16,071 nucleotides of DNA from an uncultured Angelakisella sp. (GCA_910585525.1 CAJUFR010000050.1:1-16071); one strand, 5' to 3'; positions 1 through 5,808 are shown, numbered from the stretch's first letter. Program-made: numbers and translations. The notes: a model not told the origin generated them from the sequence alone.

Positions 1-192
1 CCCGACACCCCGGCCAAGCCCGAACCCGCCCCGGAGCCGGAAGAAAACCTGGATGGCCAGGGCACCATCGGCCAGGGTTGGATCACTGAACTGGACCCCA
101 ACCGGTCCCAGGCGGACATTACCCCCGGCAGCAGTGTTGAGATCGCCCAAGGCTACTCCAGCGGCGGCACTGTCTCCATTTCTGTTGGCTGA
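1..192 (+). pseudogene. 3' fragment of a surface-protein paralogue (window-edge partial)
   Basis: The frame is open from the window edge to a TGA at 190-192, giving 63 residues. It begins with a Pro/Glu/Lys-rich linker and continues with GTIGQG...DITPGSSVEIAQGYSSGG. The latter aligns with the start of the mature part of surface protein 1 (GVIGQG...ATITPGGSLKIALGYSDSG, encoded from about 450). The reading frame stops just where that protein continues for a further 350 residues, and no sortase signal or terminator follows. I infer a 3'-truncated paralogue left by recombination. A complete protein with a short C-terminal module of this kind is the alternative, because the start lies outside the window. 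The reading frame is clear; pseudogene status is uncertain. Confidence 0.5.
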
Positions 193-264
193 TGCCCCTG
201 TTGAACCGGTAAAACCAAGATTTTCTATTGTGAAATTACTAGAAATCCTGAAATTCTTGAAGAG

Positions 265-316
265 ATTACAAAATGTAACAAAAACACTTGCAATTAGTTA
301 CAGTATGTAATACAAT
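265..316 (+). promoter_or_regulatory. Promoter of surface gene 1 with two palindromic operator-like sites
   Basis: A sigma-A promoter is visible: -35 TTGCAA (288-293), 17 bp spacer, -10 TACAAT (311-316). The spacer holds TTACA-GTA-TGTAA (298-310). A second palindrome, TTACA-AAA-TGTAA (266-278), lies upstream of the -35, with centres 32 bp apart, about three helical turns. A dimeric regulator on both sites would occlude the promoter, so repression is the simplest inference. TACA/TGTA half-sites recall BlaI/MecI/CopY-type operators, but the 3-nt gap differs, so no regulator is assigned. Confidence 0.75.
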
Positions 317-322
317 GGACAC

Positions 323-386
323 GTACCGAGGGGGATGGAGAGCCCAAGGTACAAAAAGATTAAAATTTTATGGAGGACAAAGAATC
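323..386 (+). promoter_or_regulatory. Conserved 5' leader of the surface genes
   Basis: This leader shares blocks with those of surface genes 2 and 3: a GGAGAGCCC stretch, then AGATTAAAATTTTA followed by the ribosome site TGGAGGA, 6-10 nt before the MKK start codon. TAAAATTTTA is self-complementary. The same order occurs at about 6922-6985 and 10790-10850 on the minus strand. Conservation upstream of three paralogues suggests a shared translation or mRNA-stability element, or simply recent duplication. Confidence 0.55.
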
Positions 387-1628
387 ATGAAAAAGGTTTT
401 AGCTCTTGTGCTTGCCGTCATGATGCTGGCTACTGTGGCTTTTGCCTACACTGGTACTGGCGTTATTGGCCAAGGCATCAGCGAGTATGCTGACAACTGC
501 ACCCCCAAGGCTACTATCACCCCTGGCGGCAGCCTCAAGATCGCTCTCGGTTATTCCGATAGCGGTAAGGATGGCGACAATGGCGTTCTGGTTTACGGCT
601 CCCAGACCCAGGAAGATGCCGACAAGGATCGCGCTATCAACAACGCTGAGGATTCCACAGATCCCACCTATGGTATTTTCCGCTCTGTCACCACTGACAA
701 TTACAGCATCTCCCGTGTTAAGTATGAGCATGGTAAGAACCTGATCACTGGCGTTACCATCAATGACAAGGAAGAGCGCGTAGAGGTCAAGTTCAAGGAC
801 GACCTGAACAACACTGGCCTGAAGGACTTTGAAGTGCGCTTCACCCTGAAGGGCAAGGGCAAGATGACTCTGAAGGCTGGCGACGTTGCTCGCTACAACG
901 ATTATGTGAAGCCCGTCCAGGCTGCTAAGGCTGGCGACAAGGTTTCCCTGCCCGACGTCAAATACGTTGTGATTGGTACTGTTGGCTACGGTAAGGTTGA
1001 AGTCTCCATCGGCGGCGACCAGGACGAGGAACTCGAGAACCTCGAGAACTATGGTGTCAAGCTGGATAGCGATGTCATCAAGTTCGTCCGTAACACCGCT
1101 GCTAACAAGGGGCCCGGCTGGTCTAAGCGTGTTGCTGGTGCTTTCACCGCTGATGCCATCCTCACTGAGGAGTACGGCGATGCTCTGACCCTGGAAGCCC
1201 GTGTGTACCACAATGACCTGATGTTCCTGGACATCGACTACAGCCCCGACCGTGACATCGTCGGCCGCCTGGCTGACAGCGATGCCGACATGGACTTCTA
1301 CTCCTTCAACAGCGACACCAAGTTCACCACCTTCAACAGCAACGCCAAGCTGTACTTCAACGATGCTGAGGAAGATGACTTCGTGTACCAGGTCAAGGAC
1401 AAGAAGCTGGTCAAGGTCGGCTCCTACTCTGAGGACGATGGCTGCTGGGTCGTCAAGACCCGCACCCTGGGCACCTACGTTGTGTCCGACGTCGAGCTGA
1501 AGGAGTTCGAGGCCACCGGTTCTGTTGACGGCAACCCCGACACCGGCGCTAACGATGTGGTTGGCATCGCCACCGCTCTGGCCGCTGTCGCTCTGGTCTC
1601 CGCCGCCGCTGTCTCCCTGAAGAAGTAA
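387..1628 (+). CDS. Secreted sortase-anchored surface protein 1
   Basis: The product is a 413-residue secreted protein probably linked to the cell wall. Residues 1-20 form a signal peptide (MKK, hydrophobic core, AFA cleavage site). The C-terminus has an NPDTG sorting motif, a hydrophobic segment and a final KK, as in NPxTG substrates of clostridial sortases. The middle is acidic and beta-rich with no domain I recognise. ATG 387 is chosen because GGAGG lies at 372-376 and the signal peptide starts here; an upstream in-frame ATG at 288 would add 33 residues and overlap the promoter. It is a paralogue of surface proteins 2 and 3: signal peptide and last 40 residues are nearly the same, while the middle is more divergent. 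The following XRE gene is separated by a hairpin. Confidence 0.85.
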   Translation: MKKVLALVLAVMMLATVAFAYTGTGVIGQGISEYADNCTPKATITPGGSLKIALGYSDSGKDGDNGVLVYGSQTQEDADKDRAINNAEDSTDPTYGIFRSVTTDNYSISRVKYEHGKNLITGVTINDKEERVEVKFKDDLNNTGLKDFEVRFTLKGKGKMTLKAGDVARYNDYVKPVQAAKAGDKVSLPDVKYVVIGTVGYGKVEVSIGGDQDEELENLENYGVKLDSDVIKFVRNTAANKGPGWSKRVAGAFTADAILTEEYGDALTLEARVYHNDLMFLDIDYSPDRDIVGRLADSDADMDFYSFNSDTKFTTFNSNAKLYFNDAEEDDFVYQVKDKKLVKVGSYSEDDGCWVVKTRTLGTYVVSDVELKEFEATGSVDGNPDTGANDVVGIATALAAVALVSAAAVSLKK

Positions 1629-1672
1629 GTCTAAACCCCTTATCTTCCAAAGGAACTAGGCCAAAAGGCTAG

Positions 1673-1711
1673 AAATCACCCCCGCCCCTGTTCTCCGGGG
1701 GGCGGGGATTT
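1673..1711 (+). terminator. Hairpin after surface gene 1
   Basis: An inverted repeat CCCCGCCCC / GGGGCGGGG is extended by AAATC/ATTT and separated by TTCTCC-containing loop bases. The T-run is poor, so read-through into the XRE gene is possible. The upstream 3' UTR (CTTATCTTCC, AAAGGAACTAGGCC, AAAAGGCTA) is shared with surface gene 2. Confidence 0.6.
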
Positions 1712-1750
1712 CCCCTAACGGAGAGACGACACCGGAGCAGGAGGGACACC

Positions 1751-2080
1751 ATGCGAGGAGAACGCCTGACAAAGCTGCGCCAGGAAAGGCACATCTCCCA
1801 GCGGGAGTTGGGGGAGATCGTCTCGGTAAGCGGTTATACCATCTCCGCCTACGAACTGGACCGCAGCGACCCCAGTGATGATATCAAAATGCGGATAGCG
1901 GAGTATTTCGACGTGTCGGTGGATTACCTCATCGGGCTGATCGACGAACCCCTGTCCTACCGCCGTGACGAAAATGTCGTGATGCTCCCCCGGAACTTCA
2001 CCGAGGGCCAAAAAAGGCGCCTGCGGGAGTTTCTCCAGGCCCTGGACCAGGATTGGGCCGGGGAAAGTGTAACGGTGTAA
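1751..2080 (+). CDS. XRE/Cro-CI family transcriptional regulator
   Basis: This is a 109-residue helix-turn-helix protein. Residues 4-60 match the HTH_3 pattern: LTKLRQERHISQRELGE, then SGYTISAYELDRSDPSDD, then IAEYFDVSVDYLIG, the usual helices of small XRE regulators. The C-terminal 45 residues are charged and may mediate dimerisation. GGAGGG lies just before the ATG. It sits between the surface gene 1 hairpin and a strong terminator at 2151-2187. No promoter is obvious in the 40 bp upstream, so it may depend on read-through from surface gene 1. Its target is unknown; the TTACA-N3-TGTAA palindromes in this window are candidates on proximity only. Confidence 0.85.
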   Translation: MRGERLTKLRQERHISQRELGEIVSVSGYTISAYELDRSDPSDDIKMRIAEYFDVSVDYLIGLIDEPLSYRRDENVVMLPRNFTEGQKRRLREFLQALDQDWAGESVTV

Positions 2081-2150
2081 AAAAGTATCAGTATAAAAAC
2101 AAGATACGGGCAGCCGGGGCTAGCGAGTACCCCCTGGCCGCCCACCCCCG

Positions 2151-2187
2151 CCCGCCTTGATTCTCCACCAAGGCGGGTATTTTTTTG
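2151..2187 (+). terminator. Rho-independent terminator of the XRE gene
   Basis: A perfect 9-bp stem CCCGCCTTG / CAAGGCGGG (2151-2159, 2169-2177) is followed by TATTTTTTT. It points in the + direction and ends 10 bp before the convergent flippase stop codon. Confidence 0.85.
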
Positions 2188-2196
2188 TGGGAAAAC

Positions 2197-3717
2197 CTAC
2201 CCCTCCCGCCCCCCCACCGGGACGCCCCCCAGGAGGAACAGCGCCACCAGATAGACCAAACTCACCCCGGCGCCGCCCAAAACCAGCCCCGGGACCGCCC
2301 CGATGCTTTGCCCCGCCGCCCAGGGCAGCACCACCCCCCGGTAGGCCGCCAGCCCCAGCAGCAGCGCCGCCAGCGGCCGCAGCACCCACTGCCACCACCG
2401 GATGGACAGCCCCGTCACCACCAGCAGCCGCCGCAGGTTCAACAGGCCGGTGAACAGGTTGGAGACCAGCATCACGAACAAAAAGCCCTTCATCCCCAGC
2501 CGGGGCACCAACAGCCCGATGAGGCCGATGCGCACCACCGAATCCCACACGCTGTACCGGAAGGTGGAAAGCTGCTGGTTCAGCCCCTTGAGGATGCCGT
2601 CCACCATGCTCTCCAGGTAGAGGAAGGGCATCACCGGCCCCAGTACCCGGATGTAAAACCCCACCTGGCCGTCGTGGAACAGCACCTCCCCCAGCGAGCC
2701 GGCGAACTGGGTGAACAGCCCCCCCATCAGCACCGACACCCCCAGGGTGATGAGGATGGTCCGGGAGATGAGCCGCTCCAGCTGCCGCTGCCGCCCCTGG
2801 GCGTAGGCTTCGGTGATCTCCGGCAGCAGCAGGGTGGAGAGGGTGGCAAGGAAGGAGAAGGGGAAGAAAAGCACCGCCATGGCCATCCCCTTGAGGGCCC
2901 CGAACTGCTCCAGCGCCACCTCCCGGCTGGCGGTGTAGATGGCCAGGCATCCCGGCACCATGACGTTTTCCAGCGTCCGCAGGGCGCTGCCAACGTAGCG
3001 GGTGGCGGCCACCGGCGCCCCGATGCTCCAAAGCCGCCGCCACACCCCCCGTGCCGGCATGGCTTTTTTGCCGCCCTGGAGCCGGGACAGGTCCCGGCGG
3101 TACCCCTGCCACACCACCGCCCCGGAGAAATACTCCGCCACCGTCCCCGCCAGCACCACTGCCGCGCAGGCCTCCCCCAGGCCCAGCCCCAGGGCGGCGG
3201 GGAGCATGGCCACAATAAGCCCGATGCGCAGCAGCTGCTCCCCGATCTGTGCCCCGGTGGTCAGGGTCACCCGCCGCCGGGCCATAAAATACCCCTGGAG
3301 ATAGCTGCTCACCGCCACCGGCGGCAGGCTAAAGGCCAGGACACGCAGCGCCGGGGCGGCCCGGAGGTCCTTTAACCAAACCCCCGCCGCCAGGTCCGCC
3401 CCGAAGAATTGCAGCGCCCCCGCCCCCAGCCCCAGCGCCAGCGCCGCCAGCATCAGCTTCCGGCAGAGGCTTTTCAGCCGGTCCCCGCCCCCCAGGGCCA
3501 GTTCCTCGGTGATCATCCGGGTGGCGGCCACCCCCACCCCGGCGGTGGCGACGGTGAGGAACAGGTTGTAGACGGTGGTGATCAGCTGGTACAGCCCCAT
3601 CCCCTGGGCGCCGATCTTGGCCGCCAGGTAGACCCGGAACACCATCCCCACCCCCCGCAGCGCCAACGACGCCCCGGTGAGGATCACCGTGTTTTTCACA
3701 AAGGTCCCCTTATCCAT
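2197..3717 (-). CDS. SpoVB/YtgP-like MOP-superfamily flippase
   Basis: The product is a 506-residue multi-pass membrane protein of the MOP (MATE/polysaccharide/MurJ) exporter superfamily, which flips lipid-linked sugars. The start MDKGTFVKNTVILTGAS and the following GxVFRVYLAAKIGAQGMGLYQ stretch are typical of the SpoVB/YtgP group of Firmicutes. About 13-14 hydrophobic segments alternate with short basic loops across the full length, and the length fits the family. Spore-cortex or peptidoglycan precursor export is the family role; the exact substrate cannot be read from sequence. ATG 3717 is preceded by a G-rich ribosome site (AAGGGGGGG). It is transcribed alone, convergent with the XRE gene and divergent from the peptidase gene. 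Confidence 0.85.
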   Translation of the reverse strand: MDKGTFVKNTVILTGASLALRGVGMVFRVYLAAKIGAQGMGLYQLITTVYNLFLTVATAGVGVAATRMITEELALGGGDRLKSLCRKLMLAALALGLGAGALQFFGADLAAGVWLKDLRAAPALRVLAFSLPPVAVSSYLQGYFMARRRVTLTTGAQIGEQLLRIGLIVAMLPAALGLGLGEACAAVVLAGTVAEYFSGAVVWQGYRRDLSRLQGGKKAMPARGVWRRLWSIGAPVAATRYVGSALRTLENVMVPGCLAIYTASREVALEQFGALKGMAMAVLFFPFSFLATLSTLLLPEITEAYAQGRQRQLERLISRTILITLGVSVLMGGLFTQFAGSLGEVLFHDGQVGFYIRVLGPVMPFLYLESMVDGILKGLNQQLSTFRYSVWDSVVRIGLIGLLVPRLGMKGFLFVMLVSNLFTGLLNLRRLLVVTGLSIRWWQWVLRPLAALLLGLAAYRGVVLPWAAGQSIGAVPGLVLGGAGVSLVYLVALFLLGGVPVGGREG

Positions 3718-3857
3718 CCCCGCGCCCCCCCTTCTTACTCATCTTTATGCCCGTCCTGGGGCGAAGATGCAGAGGATGGGGGAGGGGGGATTCTCTAGTA
3801 AAATCGAAATAGAAAACGGCAAAAACTTGAAGATAATACGAGATTTCGCCGGATTTG

Positions 3858-3901
3858 TTGCAAATTCCCCTTGAATATACTAGAATAGATACAAATTGTA
3901 A
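3858..3901 (+). promoter_or_regulatory. Peptidase promoter with TACA-N3-TGTA palindrome
   Basis: -35 TTGCAA (3858-3863), 17 bp, -10 TAGAAT (3881-3886): the same hexamers and spacing as the surface gene 2 promoter. TACA-AAT-TGTA lies at 3890-3900, over the expected transcription start. The rest of 3718-3857 is an A/T-rich spacer. The -35 hexamer reads the same on the minus strand, so it could also serve the divergent flippase gene (TATTAT 19 bp away), but that spacing is poor. Confidence 0.65.
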
Positions 3902-3944
3902 CTAGTGTGTGATCTTCTGTGGAGGAAAAAAGGAGGAACTTTTT

Positions 3945-4826
3945 TTGAGCGAATTCAGCGCCAAGGCCAAGCGTGTCATCGCCCTGCTGTTTGTCAGCAA
4001 TATCCTGTTCGGGGTCTCGCTGTTCTTTGTCTGGCAGTCGGCCAGCGCCAGAGTCCCCGAGCCCGTCCCGCCCCCGGCCAGCGAGCCTGTCTCCCAGTCG
4101 GAGGCCCCGGTCCGCCCCGCCGAGGTTGCGGGCAACTTCACCGACGAGATGAAGATCCCCTACACCGCCTACCTGGACGAGTTGGAACTCCGGGAGGAGC
4201 GGGCGGGGGACCATCCCGGCTCCCCCTACTTCTACAACATCGACTTTTACAACGCCGAGAGCACCGGCACCCTCTCCATCCTGCCTCGATTCCGAACCAT
4301 CCAGCAGGCGAAGAACTTCACCTGCGGCGTCGTCTCCATCCAGATGGTGCTGGACTACTTCGGCAAGATGGGGGACTGGAACGAGGAAAGCCTCAAGGAC
4401 CTTTGCGACGACCACACCGATGAGCATCTGGGCCTTTGTCTGGACCAGCTGATCCAGATATTTAATAAGGTGGGGGGCTTCCAGCTGGAGACCACCTATG
4501 ACCACCTGGACGACCACTACTGGGACCTGACCCCTCAGCTGTTCCAGGAGTACATCAAGCAGGGCATCCCTGTCATCGTGGGCTGGATCGACCGTGGCGG
4601 CCACTGGATGGTGGTCATCGGCTACGACGACATGGGCACCCCGGATTACAGCTATGATGACGTGTTCATCCTGGCGGATTCCAACGACACCACCGACCAC
4701 AACGCCGACGGCTACACCGTGGTCAACGCCCAGCGGCTGTTCAGCTGTTTCTCTTTCTACTCCCTCCAGGGACTGGAGGGCCACCAGGCGGATTACTGCT
4801 TCATCGCCCCCCGGCCGGAGGGATAA
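3945..4826 (+). CDS. Membrane-anchored C39-like (papain-fold) cysteine peptidase
   Basis: The product is a predicted extracellular cysteine peptidase of the Peptidase_C39_2 type, 293 residues from a TTG start. TTG 3945 is preferred because AGGAGG (3931-3936) lies 8 nt upstream; the in-frame GTG at 3909 has no ribosome site. Residues 9-31 form one transmembrane or uncleaved signal segment, followed by a Pro/Ser/Glu-rich linker (about 33-70). The catalytic domain shows Cys127 in FTCGVVSIQMVLDYFG, His220 in GGHWMVVIGYDD and Asp245 in LADSND, in the order and spacing of C39-like enzymes, with a possible oxyanion Gln before the Cys. No transporter gene is nearby, so a bacteriocin-exporter role is unlikely. 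Surface-protein processing is a guess, supported only by the shared promoter type. Confidence 0.8.
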   Translation: MSEFSAKAKRVIALLFVSNILFGVSLFFVWQSASARVPEPVPPPASEPVSQSEAPVRPAEVAGNFTDEMKIPYTAYLDELELREERAGDHPGSPYFYNIDFYNAESTGTLSILPRFRTIQQAKNFTCGVVSIQMVLDYFGKMGDWNEESLKDLCDDHTDEHLGLCLDQLIQIFNKVGGFQLETTYDHLDDHYWDLTPQLFQEYIKQGIPVIVGWIDRGGHWMVVIGYDDMGTPDYSYDDVFILADSNDTTDHNADGYTVVNAQRLFSCFSFYSLQGLEGHQADYCFIAPRPEG

Positions 4827-4830
4827 GGGC

Positions 4831-4858
4831 TTGCATTTCTGGCGGAAGGTGGTATAAT
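4831..4858 (+). promoter_or_regulatory. Antisense (antitoxin) promoter of TA locus A
   Basis: -35 TTGCAT (4831-4836), 16 bp, -10 TATAAT (4853-4858) with an extended TGG before it. It starts 4 bp after the peptidase stop codon. The same promoter form occurs in loci B, C and D. Confidence 0.8.
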
Positions 4859-4864
4859 ATAGGT

Positions 4865-4950
4865 ACAAGGTGGCACCGTCGGTAACGGTTAGCCTCCCAG
4901 AGCGATCAAAGAAATAACCGCACTAGTTGGAGCTGGGCGGTTATTTCTTT
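4865..4950 (+). ncRNA. Antitoxin antisense RNA A
   Basis: Predicted RNA of about 86 nt from the extended -10 promoter to the hairpin at 4908-4950. It carries the conserved 5' block GGTGGCACCGTCGGTAACGG (4869-4888) plus TTAGCC, which folds as ACCGT/ACGGT. It runs convergent to the toxin mRNA and covers its stop codon and last codons, as in TxpA/RatA and BsrG/SR4. The start site is estimated from the -10 position. Confidence 0.7.
4908..4950. terminator. Shared bidirectional terminator hairpin of TA locus A
   Basis: A 14-bp perfect stem, AAAGAAATAACCGC (4908-4921) and GCGGTTATTTCTTT (4937-4950), has a 15-nt loop. The A/T-rich arm ends give a T-run on both strands, so it can end both toxin mRNA and antisense RNA. 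The toxin stop codon lies inside the stem. Confidence 0.75.
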
Positions 4951-5024
4951 ATGCTGGCCAAAACCAGGCCGATGACTCCGATGATTACCAAGCAGAACTG
5001 GTACAGTCCTTCAAAAGTGACCAC
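4941..5024 (-). CDS. Hol-Tox/TxpA-like type I toxin peptide A
   Basis: A 27-residue hydrophobic peptide starts at GTG and reads VVTFEGLYQFCLVIIG, continues hydrophobic, and ends SIKK. T-[YF]-E-x-L, one membrane-spanning segment and a Lys-rich tail are the marks of TxpA/BsrG-type and putative holin-like toxins, which insert into and damage the membrane. A G-run (GGGGGG) lies upstream of the GTG and can pair with a CCCCC run (stem around a CGGAGACTTTTTTCGAA loop), so the ribosome site is probably masked. It is the most divergent of the four copies: it lacks four N-terminal residues and the IFNNR segment. Too short for most gene callers. Confidence 0.75.
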   Translation of the reverse strand: MVTFEGLYQFCLVIIGVIGLVLASIKK

Positions 5025-5132
5025 AGGCTCAACCCCCCTTCGAAAAAAGTCTCCGGGGGAACAAAAAATTTTGCGCCTCCGGGGCGATGCAGGTACGAGG
5101 CAAATTGCCTATCGCTGTGCATGGGCCCTGGG

Positions 5133-5158
5133 GGCTAATCGCTACCGTTCGACGGTGC
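5133..5158 (-). repeat. Terminal inverted repeat, toxin-mRNA side of locus A
   Basis: The minus strand reads GGCACCGTCGAACGG, then TAGCGATTAGCCCC, and pairs with the copy at 4869-4894 on the other side of the locus. Each of loci A-D has such a pair, at the 5' ends of the toxin and antisense transcripts. Toxin-side copies keep CGAACGGTAGCG; antisense-side copies keep CGGTAACGG. Confidence 0.7.
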
Positions 5159-5165
5159 CAGCTAT

Positions 5166-5194
5166 ATTTTAGCATGTGATGCAGGATTTGACAA
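5166..5194 (-). promoter_or_regulatory. Toxin mRNA promoter of TA locus A
   Basis: On the minus strand: -35 TTGTCA (5189-5194), 17 bp, -10 TAAAAT (5166-5171). The transcript would begin close to GGCACCGTCGAACGG, which largely matches the 5' end of the antisense RNA. Confidence 0.75.
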
Positions 5195-5204
5195 TATCTG
5201 ACTT

Positions 5205-5309
5205 TTGCATTCTTGGGGAAAGTGTTATAATGTAAGTAAAAGGAGGCGCCGTTAATAACGGTTAGCCTCCTTTTTATCTATGTTATACCGCCTTTTTTAA
5301 GAATGTAAA
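5205..5309. ncRNA. Mini-element E: toxin-less hairpin RNA with convergent promoters
   Basis: On the + strand: TTGCAT (5205-5210), 15 bp, TATAAT (5226-5231) with extended TGT. Next come an outer stem AAAAGGAGGC / GCCTCCTTTT (5238-5247, 5265-5274), an inner stem CCGTT-AAT-AACGG (5249-5261) and a T-run. The hairpin keeps the AACGGTTAGCCTCC block of the antisense RNAs. On the minus strand TTTACA (5304-5309), 16 bp, TATAAC (5282-5287) faces the same hairpin, so two complementary RNAs of about 40-45 nt may be made. There is no open reading frame for a toxin. It lies between the divergent promoters of loci A and B and looks like a collapsed TA locus. RNA output is inferred. Confidence 0.6.
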
Positions 5310-5319
5310 GGATCAGATA

Positions 5320-5348
5320 TTGTCAAATCCTGTTGGCCATGTTAAACT
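5320..5348 (+). promoter_or_regulatory. Toxin mRNA promoter of TA locus B
   Basis: -35 TTGTCA (5320-5325), 17 bp, -10 TAAACT (5343-5348). It mirrors the locus A promoter: the 20-bp block TCAGATATTGTCAAATCCTG here is the reverse complement of the one at about 5182-5201. The transcript would begin at the inverted-repeat block (5352-5381). Confidence 0.75.
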
Positions 5349-5351
5349 ATA

Positions 5352-5492
5352 GGTGGCACCGTCGAACGGTAGCGGTTAGCCCCCAGGGTTGCGTACAGGT
5401 GTACGCATTTCCCCAGCGAACCGGGGGGCGCAACACTTTCCCTTGTTTGTGATTGGGTACCCCCGAGGCTATGCCGAAAGGGGGGCGGTACT
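5352..5492 (+). promoter_or_regulatory. Structured 5' UTR masking the toxin B ribosome site
   Basis: The leader of about 140 nt has alternating C- and G-runs: GCCCCC (5379-5384), GGGGGG (5423-5428), CCCCC (5460-5464) and the ribosome site GGGGGG (5480-5485). GTACC (5457-5461) pairs with GGTAC (5487-5491), and the C-run inside that pair can cover the ribosome site. The 5' GCCCCC could pair with either G-run. Loci C and D keep the same structure; locus A keeps a C-run/G-run hairpin with different sequence. Confidence 0.6.
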
Positions 5493-5597
5493 ATGGCGAC
5501 TGCTGTGGTTACTTACGAAGGGCTTTTTGCCTTTTGCTTGGTTATCATCGGCGTTATCACCATCTGTATCACCATTTTCAACAACAGAAAGAAATAA
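5493..5597 (+). CDS. Hol-Tox/TxpA-like type I toxin peptide B
   Basis: A 34-residue peptide, MATAVVTYEGLFAFC..., with a hydrophobic core (LVIIGVITICITIF) and a basic end NNRKK. The TYEGL start, one membrane helix and Lys-rich tail match TxpA/BsrG/Hol-Tox toxins of type I TA systems. ATG 5493 follows a GGGGGG ribosome site by 7 nt. The stop codon lies in the terminator stem (5588-5631). The product should depolarise or perforate the membrane when antitoxin RNA is lacking. It differs from toxins C and D at one residue (MAT versus MAA) and from A more strongly. Short ORFs in other frames here are shadows. Confidence 0.8.
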   Translation: MATAVVTYEGLFAFCLVIIGVITICITIFNNRKK

Positions 5598-5631
5598 CCG
5601 CCCAGCCACCAACTGTTGCGGTTATTTCTTT
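5588..5631. terminator. Shared bidirectional terminator hairpin of TA locus B
   Basis: The same 14-bp stem as locus A (AAAGAAATAACCGC / GCGGTTATTTCTTT) with a different 16-nt loop (CCAGCCACCAACTGTT). Confidence 0.75.
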
Positions 5632-5676
5632 AACCAGCACATAGGGGGCTGACCGTTACCGACGGTGCCACCTTGT
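5588..5676 (-). ncRNA. Antitoxin antisense RNA B
   Basis: Predicted RNA of about 89 nt on the minus strand. It starts after the extended -10 at 5683-5688, carries the GGCACCGTCGGTAACGG block (about 5653-5669) and ends at the hairpin over the toxin B stop codon. Start position estimated. Confidence 0.7.
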
Positions 5677-5682
5677 GCCTAT

Positions 5683-5710
5683 ATTATATCACCTTTTTGC
5701 TAAAATGCAA
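5683..5710 (-). promoter_or_regulatory. Antisense (antitoxin) promoter of TA locus B
   Basis: On the minus strand: -35 TTGCAT (5705-5710), 16 bp, extended TGA, -10 TATAAT (5683-5688). Confidence 0.8.
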
Positions 5711-5724
5711 GGGGCCGCTGACAC

Positions 5725-5766
5725 AAAAGCCCCCCGCCCTGTGGAGAACGGGCGGGGGGACTTTTT
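5725..5766. terminator. Bidirectional terminator between TA locus B and surface gene 2
   Basis: A 10-bp stem GCCCCCCGCCC / GGGCGGGGGG has A-runs to the left and CTTTTT to the right, so it can act both ways. It ends surface gene 2 (-) and would also catch toxin B transcripts that read past 5631. Confidence 0.85.
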
Positions 5767-5808
5767 AGCCTTTTGGCCTAGTTCCTTTGGGAGATAAGTG
5801 TGTTAGAC

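Noticed and set aside
288..386. Upstream ATG for surface protein 1
   Set aside because: It lies in the -35 hexamer of the promoter and would place the signal peptide inside the protein; ATG 387 has the ribosome site.
5389..5652. 87-residue frame across locus B and similar 82-residue frames in C and D
   Set aside because: Overlap the toxin leader in another frame, lack ribosome sites, and end variably; shadows of the TA locus.
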